This document shows, in pieces, positions 1-6,467 of a stretch of DNA of 10,058 nucleotides. The stretch comes from JANQPX01 sp051010395 (GTDB lineage Bacteria > Pseudomonadota > Alphaproteobacteria > Geminicoccales > Geminicoccaceae). Made by a program: the position numbers and the translations under genes. A model generated the notes under the pieces. That model saw only the letters and a program-made list of their open reading frames with translations, did no database searches and had not been told where the DNA came from. The stretch lies in the NCBI GenBank assembly GCA_051010395.1, contig JBPCVQ010000136.1, positions 1 to 10,058 on the forward strand, written 5' to 3'. How positions within the stretch are numbered: position 1 is the stretch's first letter; each line of letters begins with the position of its first letter.

Positions 1-242
1 CCGAGAAGCTCCATGACATCGTCGGCCTTCATGTCGATCCGCCGGCCTATAGCCTGGTCCTGTCGATCGACGAGAAATCGTAGATCCAAGCGCTCGATCG
101 CACGCAGCCTGGACTACCGATCACACCCGGTCGGCGCGGGACATTCACTTACGACTATAAGCGAAACGGCACTACCACCCTGTTCGCCGCACTCAACGTT
201 CTCGACGGTGACGTTGCCCCGCTTGGGCGGACGACCCGGTAA
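1..242 (+). pseudogene. IS630-family transposase, internal fragment, inactivated
   Basis: Reading from base 3, the plus strand encodes a stretch typical of IS630-family DDE transposases: a segment ending LSIDEKS, an in-frame TAG at 81-83, then IQALDRTQPGLP, and finally TTTLFAALNVLDG before a TAA at 240-242. The DE of IDEKS corresponds to the first catalytic aspartate region of the family. Family members usually have a glutamine codon (CAG) where TAG stands here, so one C-to-T change explains the stop; that is inference from memory of the family. Homology appears to stop after NVLDGDV, and the later catalytic aspartate and glutamate are absent, so the 3' part was lost. The 5' part runs off the window. 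It cannot make an active transposase. Confidence 0.82.
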
Positions 243-248
243 GGTGCT

Positions 249-407
249 TCACGCAGCTTTGGCCATGTTGAGCCTGACCGGCCCCATAGCGATCTGTTCG
301 TTAAACCAAAATAGCGTCACAGTCTCTTCTGCTTCGTGCACCTCAAGCATCCGGAAGCCTTCACGCATCGCCTTGCTGGTGAGCTCACCCACATGTTGTT
401 GCTCCAT
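249..407 (-). CDS. Small hypothetical ORF (52 aa), doubtful
   Basis: A 52-codon ORF on the minus strand begins MEQQHVGELT and ends VRLNMAKAA. Its composition is protein-like, with a charged amphipathic N-terminal part and a hydrophobic TLFWFNEQIAM core, and it lies between the broken IS630 fragment and the promoter region of the glycosyltransferase. I do not recognise a family. No strong Shine-Dalgarno sequence precedes the ATG. It could be the tail of a larger gene destroyed by the IS events on either side, or a chance ORF. Confidence 0.3.
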   Translation of the reverse strand: MEQQHVGELTSKAMREGFRMLEVHEAEETVTLFWFNEQIAMGPVRLNMAKAA

Positions 408-460
408 TACCGTGTCAGGTCATCATAGTTCTCTCTCTTGAATATCAACCTACAATATGA

Positions 461-489
461 TTGTAATGTCTGATAAATAGCCTTATAGT
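461..489 (+). promoter_or_regulatory. Candidate sigma-70-type promoter for the glycosyltransferase gene
   Basis: TTGTAA at 461-466 (4 of 6 against TTGACA) and TATAGT at 484-489 (5 of 6 against TATAAT) are separated by exactly 17 bp in an AT-rich stretch. Transcription would start near 495, giving a leader of roughly 30-45 nt before the two possible starts of the downstream gene. This is a consensus match by eye only. Confidence 0.45.
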
Positions 490-523
490 TGTATATCTCA
501 GCAGAGTGTTGCTTTGAGATAGT

Positions 524-1345
524 ATGAGGTTGAGAGCCATGTTGCTGCAAAAAAACTCCCTGCTCGGACTGCCAATCGGTCATACGAATTCTGCAGAGGA
601 CACGTTTAAATTCGTGTCTGATTCACTGTCGCAACGAAAATCGTGTATCATCTCGTTTATCAACCCGTACGCTTTCCATCTTCGGCTAGTCGATCAAGCG
701 TATTCCAACGCACTTTGGCATTTCGATTTGATTTTGCCCGACGGTATTGGCGTCGTGAAAGCACTGCGGTGGATCAATGGGGTCGATGTCGAACGCCAGA
801 GTTTTGACGCCACGTCCCTGTTCCATCCCATCATGGACCATCTTGATTTAAAGAAAAAGTCACTTTGCATTGTTGGCGGCCGTCCGGGTACGGCGCTATG
901 CGCTGAACAGAAAATGCGGGGTCTTTATCCAAATGTGAACTATCTCGGTGCCCTAGACGGCTTTCGCAGCTTTAATGAGATTGTTGACTGGGTAGGAAAG
1001 CACAATCCCGATGTCGTTCTGATTGGTATGGGCTCGCCAATTCAAGAAAGCATTCTATTACGGCTAAAGCTCGAAGGATTCTCAGGTGTCGGCTTTACCT
1101 GCGGAGGATTTCTCGATCAACTTGTCTTAGACTCCCAATACTACCCGACCATCATCGACCGTTTTGACCTAAGGTGGCTCTATCGATTGATGTCCGAGCC
1201 AAGACGATTGGGGCGCCGATATCTCATTTGTTATCAGACGTTTGTCTTTGATGTTTTCTCATCGCTTATCAGCAAGTGGCTTGGTCGGCGGGGCGTTCAG
1301 TCACACCAATGGCTAGCAAAGCGATATGCCAGGAGTGGCGGCTGA
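524..1345 (+). CDS. WecG/TagA/CpsF-family glycosyltransferase
   Basis: This 273-aa protein has the ordered motifs of the WecG/TagA/CpsF (GT26) family: FINPYAF (45-51), LPDGIGVV (71-78, holding the conserved aspartate proposed as catalytic in TagA), IVGGRPG (116-122), DGF (145-147), IGMGSPIQE (167-175), CGGFLD (193-198) and a basic tail LRWLYRLMSEPRRLGRRYL (216-234). Family members transfer a sugar from a nucleotide-sugar to a lipid-linked intermediate at the inner face of the membrane, for exopolysaccharide, enterobacterial common antigen or teichoic acid; GumM is a related example. The actual sugar cannot be read from sequence. Length is near the family norm. The ATG at 524 has little ribosome-binding sequence; the in-frame ATG at 539 (Met6) has GAGG nine bases upstream and may be the true start. 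The gene stands alone between IS remnants; the exporter operon downstream is on the same strand but over 1 kb away. The residue near 193 is a cysteine in FTCGGFLD where many relatives have a small residue. Confidence 0.93.
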   Translation: MRLRAMLLQKNSLLGLPIGHTNSAEDTFKFVSDSLSQRKSCIISFINPYAFHLRLVDQAYSNALWHFDLILPDGIGVVKALRWINGVDVERQSFDATSLFHPIMDHLDLKKKSLCIVGGRPGTALCAEQKMRGLYPNVNYLGALDGFRSFNEIVDWVGKHNPDVVLIGMGSPIQESILLRLKLEGFSGVGFTCGGFLDQLVLDSQYYPTIIDRFDLRWLYRLMSEPRRLGRRYLICYQTFVFDVFSSLISKWLGRRGVQSHQWLAKRYARSGG

Positions 1346-2444
1346 ACCGCTCCGTGTGTAGATGTATATGGAGCCCGCCCGATTGCAACAGGCTGGCTGG
1401 ATCAGCTTGATGGTCACAACTGCTGACGTATATCCGGCTTCTTGATGCGGCCCGATGTTTCGCAGCCGCGAGCCCCGATGGATTTTCGCACGCTTCTACC
1501 TCATTGCCCCCGAGACATTGGCTCAAGCCATGCCGGTCCACACACCAGGTTCGAGAAGCGACGGGAGTGACCGTTTCACCATCTTCTGCCATTTTGCTGC
1601 AATTGCTGGGAGAGATCTCCTTCCTATTGGTTCGCCCGCTGCATCACCTCAGGCGGCTTGTGCCGATCGTTCGGGTTGGTAGATTTCATCGTCAGCGAGC
1701 ATAGCCCAGACGATCCTCGCATTCTTGTTGGCAAGCGCAACCGCGACGACATTAGGATGCCGGGGTCCATACCATTGCCCCCTTCGATGCAAGCAGTTTT
1801 TTCGGCGGCTGAGGAAATGTGGTCAGGTGCGGTCGTATGTCCGGCCTCAAGATGTGGATCGACAGCAGGAAACACCGTTCATCGCAATAAGCGTTGAACA
1901 AGGAGAGTTGCTGGCAGCCATGAACGACGTCGCAGTATCGTCTATATCGAGAACGACCGCATCAGGTTCCCTTCGCTAGCTCGCGCACCGCCAGAAAGGC
2001 CACGGTTGCGCGCCGCGTATAAAGAATGGGCCAGCGTGGCCATGGCGCGGAAGCGGTCCGCGGTGCCATCGCGCGCACCAGTTCAGCCCGATTTTCTTAT
2101 GACACCCAACCAGTGACACTTGGTCGAGTTTTTCGGCCCCCTTCCTCAAGATGCTCCTATCCTCGAGGGGTAGCATTGCAGCCACCGGCCAAAGATGACC
2201 AAGCAATGGAAGCTGGTCTCTAACTCATGACCAACACCCGCAGGCTGAGCTGATACCAAGGAGGGACTGAGGGGCCTGGAAATGTAAAGGTCATATCGGG
2301 AAGGGATCCCAAATTAGCGTTTTTTTAACTTTGTTGTTTGATATTAATGGCGTCGATCTCCGGTTTCTTCTGAAAGCGTTGTGAATCGAACATCTCTAGC
2401 ACCAGCAAGGATGAAAAGTCGCTTAAAATTTCTCACAATGATCA
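1346..2444. other. Gene-poor stretch with insertion-sequence debris
   Basis: No intact gene is supported here. The only recognisable piece is an IS110-type transposase tail at 1649-1774 on the minus strand. On the minus strand between about 1975 and 2100 there is an open stretch with LAVRELAKGT before a stop, which is protein-like but which I cannot assign. The last 150 bases (about 2280-2444) become AT-rich, with a run of seven Ts at 2320-2326, and probably hold the promoter of the exporter operon, but no clear -35/-10 pair stands out. The stretch may be the scar of a gene lost to repeated IS insertion. Confidence 0.6.
1649..1774 (-). pseudogene. IS110-family transposase, C-terminal remnant
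   Basis: The minus strand reads WYGPRHPNVVAVALANKNA, continues RIVWAMLADDEIYQPERSAQ, and stops at 1651-1649. The VAVALANKNARIVWAML block is characteristic of the extreme C-terminus of IS110-type (DEDD) transposases, just after the Transposase_20 domain. Upstream on the minus strand the frame stays open for a few codons but no longer resembles the family, so only about 40 residues are left. The DEDD catalytic residues are gone. I saw no intact element end or bridge-RNA region that I could support. Confidence 0.65.
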
Positions 2445-4169
2445 ATGAAAGATGCTCTAGAGGACAAATTAACTCGTATGAATCGAAAATGTATCATTGC
2501 AGAATTCAATAAAAACACAAAGAGATTTATTCTTCATATCGGCATTTTTAGTATATTTTTCAACGTTATACTTTTTTCATCGCCAATCTACATGATTCAA
2601 ATATATAATCGTGTCTTGCCGACTCGGAGTGAGGAGACTCTTGCTTGGCTAACTGCTCTCATTATCGTTTTATTTCTTTCTATGAGTGCAATTGACATGG
2701 CCCGGCATATGGTCTTGGTCAGGCTGTCCAAGGTTTTTGAAGATCGCGTTACGAAGCAAGCAATGCACTTATCGCTGGCAGCAGGCCAAGTTACGGCCTC
2801 CACATCAGGGATTAGCATCCTTCGTGACATCGACCAGATTCGCAATCTGTTGACCAAAGGGCATCTTGTCAGCCTTTTGGACATTCTTTGGTTTCCGATT
2901 TTTGTCGCGGTCGTTGGATTTCTCCATCCGATCCTCGCAATTTTGGCCCTGGTGGGTGGCGCTTGGCTCACATTGCTAGCATTTCTCAGCCACGTTTTGG
3001 TCACTCCGGCTATGGAGACGACACGATCTCATGCAGTTAGCGCGCTTTCCTCGGCGGATCAGTTGTTCGCGAAAGTCGAGGTCGTACATGCCCTTGGGAT
3101 GCAGACAGCGCTCATAGATCGTTGGATGCAAACTCGGTCTCAAGCGGTGACGGCACATGCCAAAGCGAGCGATAGGCATGCAGCTATCTCGTCGGTTAGC
3201 AGAACATCACGCATGCTGGCGCAGTCACTCACTCTTGGAGCGGGCGCCTATCTCGCTCTCCAAGGTTCAATTTCTGCTGGCGCCATCATTGCGGCGTCAG
3301 TGCTCGTCGGTCGTGCGCTGGCGCCCATCGAGACAAGCATAGGCGCATGGCAGGATTTGCAGAAAGCATGGGCAGCCTACGATAGGCTTACCCAGTTTCT
3401 TCAAAACTCTGCTGGACCTTCAGTGCCTCCATTGATGCAGACCTGTGAAGGTCGTTTGTCTGTAGAAGGTCTTTCCTGCTCGATCGGGAATCAGATTATT
3501 CTTCGGGACATAAACTTCGAAGCAGCGCCTGGCGAGTTGATTGCCATCGTTGGCCCGAGTGGGTGTGGCAAGACAACGCTCGCCCGACATCTAGTCGGAG
3601 TTTGGCAATCCAGACAAGGTCTGGTTCGTCTTGATGATCTCGAAATCGCAAAACTGACGCATGATATGAGACATCGATATCTCGGCTATGTCCCTCAAGA
3701 AGTGCAACTTCTCGATGGAACCATTATCGAAAGCATTGGGCGTTTCGAAAAGCCCATCCCAGAAAAGATCGTCGCCACGGCTCAACTAGCCGGCATCCAC
3801 AAAATGGTAATGCGTCTTCCTGACCACTACGGCACGCGAATTGGCGCCAATGGCGTACTGTTATCTGCAGGACAAAGGCAGCGGCTTGCTCTGGCACGTG
3901 CCCTCTATGGCGACCCGAAATTCGTCGTTCTCGATGAGCCTTGCGTCCATCTAGATGAAGCGAATGAACAGCTGCTCATGCAAACCCTTGTCAACTTGAT
4001 CGAGCGCAGCGTGACGATGTGTCTTGTCACACATAATGCCAACTTGGTCAGGCTCGCAAGTAAGGTCCTGATCCTCAACGCTCAAGGACAAGCTCGGGTT
4101 GGCACGACCAGTGATTTGTTCCGGCCGACCTTACGAACAGTCAGCGCTGATGGTCGTAAGGTTGCATAA
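2445..4169 (+). CDS. Type I secretion ABC exporter (PrtD/PrsD type), permease-ATPase
   Basis: This 574-aa inner-membrane protein fuses an ABC exporter transmembrane domain to an ATPase and lacks the N-terminal C39-like domain of HlyB. The transmembrane part has hydrophobic segments near 28-50, 66-84, 145-185 and 260-290 and the PrtD-type hallmarks SPIYMIQIYNRVLPTRSEETL-like (46-66), WFPIFVAVVGFLHP (149-162) and GRALAPIETSIGAW (289-302). The ATPase has Walker A GPSGCGKT (370-377), Q-loop Gln418, signature LSAGQRQR (473-480), Walker B FVVLDE (493-498) and H-loop His530, so it looks catalytically complete. The family powers one-step export of RTX proteins, proteases, lipases or glycanases with C-terminal signals. 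Its stop overlaps the adaptor's ATG by one base (TAATG), implying translational coupling. The ATG at 2445 has no clear ribosome-binding site; Met12 at 2478 follows AGAGGA at a long spacing, so the start is uncertain. In Rhizobium leguminosarum prsD is the closest functional analogue known to me. Confidence 0.95.
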   Translation: MKDALEDKLTRMNRKCIIAEFNKNTKRFILHIGIFSIFFNVILFSSPIYMIQIYNRVLPTRSEETLAWLTALIIVLFLSMSAIDMARHMVLVRLSKVFEDRVTKQAMHLSLAAGQVTASTSGISILRDIDQIRNLLTKGHLVSLLDILWFPIFVAVVGFLHPILAILALVGGAWLTLLAFLSHVLVTPAMETTRSHAVSALSSADQLFAKVEVVHALGMQTALIDRWMQTRSQAVTAHAKASDRHAAISSVSRTSRMLAQSLTLGAGAYLALQGSISAGAIIAASVLVGRALAPIETSIGAWQDLQKAWAAYDRLTQFLQNSAGPSVPPLMQTCEGRLSVEGLSCSIGNQIILRDINFEAAPGELIAIVGPSGCGKTTLARHLVGVWQSRQGLVRLDDLEIAKLTHDMRHRYLGYVPQEVQLLDGTIIESIGRFEKPIPEKIVATAQLAGIHKMVMRLPDHYGTRIGANGVLLSAGQRQRLALARALYGDPKFVVLDEPCVHLDEANEQLLMQTLVNLIERSVTMCLVTHNANLVRLASKVLILNAQGQARVGTTSDLFRPTLRTVSADGRKVA

Positions 4170-5503
4170 TGGTGTCTGCATCCTATCGACGAATCCTAGC
4201 GACGCTCGACTTTCGATCCTTCAAGGGCGTGCTGAAGAAACCGTTAATGATCGGCTATGCTGGCCTCTTGCTGATGGTCGTGGCGATTTCGGTTTGGACA
4301 ATTGCGGTTCCCTTAACCGAATCAACCGTTGCATCAGGAACGGTCAGCGTTAGCGCTCAGCGTCGGACGGTGGCCCATGTCGATGGCGGTAGAATAGAGG
4401 AGCTCTTCGTCCTAGAAGGCGATTTGGTTCGGCCTGGGCAAGCTCTACTGAGGCTCGACACCCAAGAACTCGAATCTGACCTTGAAACATTGCGTTACAA
4501 ACGTTTCGCTCGTCTAATTAGCATCGACCGTCTGACGGTTGAAAGAAATAACACAAGCGAGCTCGCATTTCGTCCGGCTCTTTTGGAGCTCGCTTCGAGG
4601 AATGCACCAATGGCTCAGCTAGTAGAAGGGGAAAAACGCAACTTCAATGCGCGCAAGGAAGCTTATGCTGCAAAGGAAGCGCTGTTAGATGAGCCAGCAA
4701 CGAATGCGACCGGGCAAAGGAAGCGCCTAGTTCAACAACTCCAGTCACTCGATCGCCAGCTCAACATCGTGCGTCGGCAGGCCGCTAACGCGACTGAGTT
4801 GTATCGGAAAGGCTATGGAACGCAAAGCAAAGCCGTAGCATTCGAGCGCGAAGTCGAGCAGTTGATAACAGGACATCTAGAACTCGAAGCAAGCTTGGCT
4901 GAATTAGATAGCGTTATCGATGAGGCCAAACGACAAAAGGCCCTTCACGAAGCAGAATTTAAAGATTCATTGGAGAGTGAAGTCCTTCTGGCAGAACGTG
5001 AAATTGCAGAAATCGATGGCAGGATTCGCGCCATAGAAAAAGACATCGAGAATCACACTGTTCGGTCGAGCGTCCATGGAGTGGTCGTCGATCTTCGAAA
5101 TCTTTCGGTCAACGATGTTATCACGGCTGCTACCCCGATGGTTGATATCGTTCCCACTGACTCAACGTTCATTGTCGAAGTCCACCTTCCTCCGACAGAA
5201 ATTGATGGAATTTTTGAAGGGCTTGAAGCGGAAGTTCGTTTTCCAGCATTTGCGTCGAAAGATCTCTCAGGCATCAAGGGACGCCTGACTTTGGTTTCTG
5301 CTGATGTTGTTGAGGACGCGGTGACTTCACACACTTACTATCGTATCCATGTCGCCATTCAGGATTGGCCAAATGTGGACGATCGAATAGAGATCATCCC
5401 GGGTATGCCCGCGGATGTCCTGATTAAGAAGCACAAGAGGACGCTCCTACAATACCTTCTTGCGCCGTTAACTAACCATGCGACGAGGGCTTTCGCGGTT
5501 TGA
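4169..5503 (+). CDS. HlyD-family type I secretion periplasmic adaptor (PrtE/PrsE type)
   Basis: This 444-aa protein is the membrane-fusion partner of the exporter upstream. It has a short cytoplasmic N-terminus, one transmembrane segment (about 26-49, LMIGYAGLLLMVVAISVWTI), the first half of a lipoyl/barrel-sandwich domain (VASGTVSVSAQRRTVAHVDG, then GRIEELFVLEGDLVRPGQALLRL; 54-97), a long charged coiled-coil region (about 100-295), the second lipoyl half (VRSSVHGVVVDLRNLSVNDV, about 298-317) and a beta-barrel with the family's C-terminal GMPADVLI block (412-419) and a YLLAPLT tail. Length matches the family (about 430-450). Adaptors of this class join the inner-membrane ABC protein to a TolC-type outer-membrane channel during substrate export. 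The start codon overlaps the exporter stop by one base. No TolC homologue or RTX-like substrate follows; instead IS debris begins within about 75 bases of the stop, so the operon may have been cut. Confidence 0.95.
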   Translation: MVSASYRRILATLDFRSFKGVLKKPLMIGYAGLLLMVVAISVWTIAVPLTESTVASGTVSVSAQRRTVAHVDGGRIEELFVLEGDLVRPGQALLRLDTQELESDLETLRYKRFARLISIDRLTVERNNTSELAFRPALLELASRNAPMAQLVEGEKRNFNARKEAYAAKEALLDEPATNATGQRKRLVQQLQSLDRQLNIVRRQAANATELYRKGYGTQSKAVAFEREVEQLITGHLELEASLAELDSVIDEAKRQKALHEAEFKDSLESEVLLAEREIAEIDGRIRAIEKDIENHTVRSSVHGVVVDLRNLSVNDVITAATPMVDIVPTDSTFIVEVHLPPTEIDGIFEGLEAEVRFPAFASKDLSGIKGRLTLVSADVVEDAVTSHTYYRIHVAIQDWPNVDDRIEIIPGMPADVLIKKHKRTLLQYLLAPLTNHATRAFAV

Positions 5504-5577
5504 GGTAATTTCCCCAACCCATTTTTCTGGATCGCTGAGCTTGTTCGCATTGTTGTGGCTGTCAACAGAGAGATGGG

Positions 5578-5655
5578 ATCGGGGCCTGGATGACCTTCTA
5601 CAATCAGCAGTGCCCTCATGTCGCCCATCATGGCCGAACGCCGGATGCTACTAAT
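5578..5655 (+). pseudogene. IS3-family transposase (OrfB), C-terminal scrap
   Basis: The plus strand reads IGAWMTFYNQQCPHVAHHGR followed by TPDATN. This matches the end of the rve integrase core in IS3-family OrfB proteins, which typically read W-x-x-[FY]YN-x-x-RPH-x-A-x-x-G-x-x-P. The expected arginine before PH is a cysteine here. Only about 26 residues remain; neither the D-D-E residues nor a terminal repeat is present. The frame runs on without family resemblance after 5655. It follows the adaptor gene by about 75 bases. Confidence 0.6.
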
Positions 5656-5676
5656 TTTTCATCATTACCATACATA

Positions 5677-5806
5677 TCATGCAGCGTATTTGACGGGTTC
5701 GGCTTGGAAGTAGGAACGGATGCGTTCGGGTGATCGCTGGATGGTGCGCATCACGGCGCGGGTCGTCTTGACCATGCCGTCCGTCGTGCCTGATTGCGGC
5801 TTTTGC
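5677..5806 (-). pseudogene. Probable transposase C-terminal fragment, cut by the IS66 end
   Basis: The minus strand is open from the IS66 boundary down to a TGA at 5679-5677 and reads KPQSGTTDGMVKTTRAVMRT followed by IQRSPERIRSYFQAEPVKYA. The pattern of an amphipathic helix with R-S-P-x-R-I-x-S-Y-F near a stop resembles the tails of several transposase families, possibly an IS630-type, but I cannot place it firmly. The upstream part of the gene is missing because the IS66-type element begins at 5807, so the IS66 appears to have landed in it. Confidence 0.4.
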
Positions 5807-6382
5807 GTAAGCATCCGGCGAGAGGCGCCTGGCGATTGCGCGTTATGTGATGCGTACTGAGCTTATGGATAGTCATAAGTACAGTGCGCAAGTTTGTCGT
5901 TTAGATGTGGTGGATACTGGTCGTCGTCGTCGCTGGAGCTTCGAGGAGAAGCTTCGGATTGTCGAGGAAAGCCATCAAGGTCATCGGCAGGCCTCATCAA
6001 CGGCGCATCGTCATGGGATATCGAGTTCGTTGCTGTTTTCTTGGCGCCGAGCTTTCCGGGAGGGTTGTCTTGGTGGTGCCGCGATCCCGGATCTGGTGCC
6101 GGCGGTGGTTTTGCCCGACCCAGCTCCACAGCCCCAGCCTCTGGTTGGCAAGCTTGGTGGCGATGGTCGGATGGAGATCGTGGTCGGTGATGATCATCGT
6201 GTGATCGTTGATGCTGATGTCGATGGTCCGGCGCTGGCTCGGGTGCTGAAGGTTCTTGGTCGTCGATGATCCCTGTACCCTCTGGCGTTCGCGTCTACCT
6301 TTCGACAGGCGTCACGGATATGCGCCGTGGGATGCCTGGCCTGTCGCTGCAGGTTCAGCAGGCGCTTGGGCGTGATCCCCAC
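5807..6382 (+). mobile_element. IS66-family element, left copy, 5' part only
   Basis: The element begins at GTAAGCATCCGGCGAGAGGC (5807-5826), which agrees with the GTAAGC start common to IS66-family terminal repeats. It holds tnpA and the first 39 codons of tnpB, in the usual IS66 order with tnpA stop and tnpB start overlapping as ATGA. Homology to IS66 stops after the codons for RDPH, where the RIT element end begins. The rest of tnpB, tnpC and the right terminal repeat are absent, and so the expected 8-bp target duplication cannot be tested. Confidence 0.75.
5847..6269 (+). CDS. tnpA: IS66-family accessory protein TnpA
   Basis: This protein of up to 140 aa has an N-terminal helix-turn-helix of the Transposase_8 type, RRRRWSFEEKLRIVEE then a second helix with STAHRHGISSSLLFSWRRAF (about 26-70), a proline-rich linker, and the C-terminal IS66 TnpA motif GRMEIVVGDDHRVIVD followed by ALARVLKVL. 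In IS66 elements TnpA and TnpB are DNA-binding helpers required with TnpC for transposition. The longest reading starts at GTG 5847; ATG 5850 and ATG 5865 (MDSHKYSAQ) are alternatives, and I see no decisive ribosome-binding site. The stop overlaps the tnpB start by 4 bases. The gene is intact, but without a full tnpB and tnpC the element cannot move on its own; it could act only if helper proteins come from elsewhere. Confidence 0.85.
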   Translation: MMRTELMDSHKYSAQVCRLDVVDTGRRRRWSFEEKLRIVEESHQGHRQASSTAHRHGISSSLLFSWRRAFREGCLGGAAIPDLVPAVVLPDPAPQPQPLVGKLGGDGRMEIVVGDDHRVIVDADVDGPALARVLKVLGRR

Positions 6383-6430
6383 ATATGTGTCGGGTGTGAT
6401 TATGTGGCGGCACGCTTCGGTGGCACGTAA
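6266..6430 (+). pseudogene. tnpB: IS66 tnpB, truncated by RIT insertion (left copy)
   Basis: The reading frame begins MIPVPSGVRVYLSTGVTDMR and continues RGMPGLSLQVQ to GRDPH, the standard N-terminus of IS66 TnpB (Orf2, about 115 aa when complete). After residue 39 the family sequence (usually SGHLF and onward) is replaced by ICVGCDYVAARFGGT and a TAA, all encoded by the end of the RIT element. The product would be 54 aa, about half the normal length, and is presumably non-functional. Confidence 0.85.
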
Positions 6431-6464
6431 ATCCGCGGCGATGGTTCGTTTTACCGCCACATAA
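6380..6464. repeat. RIT terminal inverted repeat, left (85 bp)
   Basis: This sequence is the exact reverse complement of 9712-9796, with no mismatch in 85 positions. Within it a 10-bp box TATGTGNCGG occurs three times: 6384-6393 (N=T), 6401-6410 (N=G) and, inverted, 6454-6463. A second direct repeat GGYGGCACG lies at 6406-6414 and 6419-6427. The boxes are likely recombinase-binding sites (inference). The ritC stop codon is at 6468-6470, only three bases inside the repeat. Confidence 0.95.
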
Positions 6465-6467
6465 TAT

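Noticed and set aside
13..441. 142-codon plus-strand frame at the left edge
   Set aside because: Another frame of the same bases gives clear IS630 transposase motifs; this one is rich in Ser, Arg and Thr and has no recognisable domain.
1330..1365. Short GCGG/CCGC stem at the end of the glycosyltransferase gene as a terminator
   Set aside because: The stem is only four pairs, overlaps the stop codon and lacks a following T run.
2301..2326. GGGATCCC palindrome followed by a T run as a terminator
   Set aside because: The palindrome has no loop and is separated from the T run by nine bases, so it does not form a standard intrinsic terminator.
5504..5577. Secreted substrate or TolC gene directly after the adaptor
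   Set aside because: The stretch after 5503 has no start codon with an extended coding frame and merges into the IS3 fragment.
6380..6464. CRISPR or riboswitch-like structured repeat
   Set aside because: There are only two long copies, in inverted orientation at element ends, with no regularly spaced array and no adjacent cas genes.
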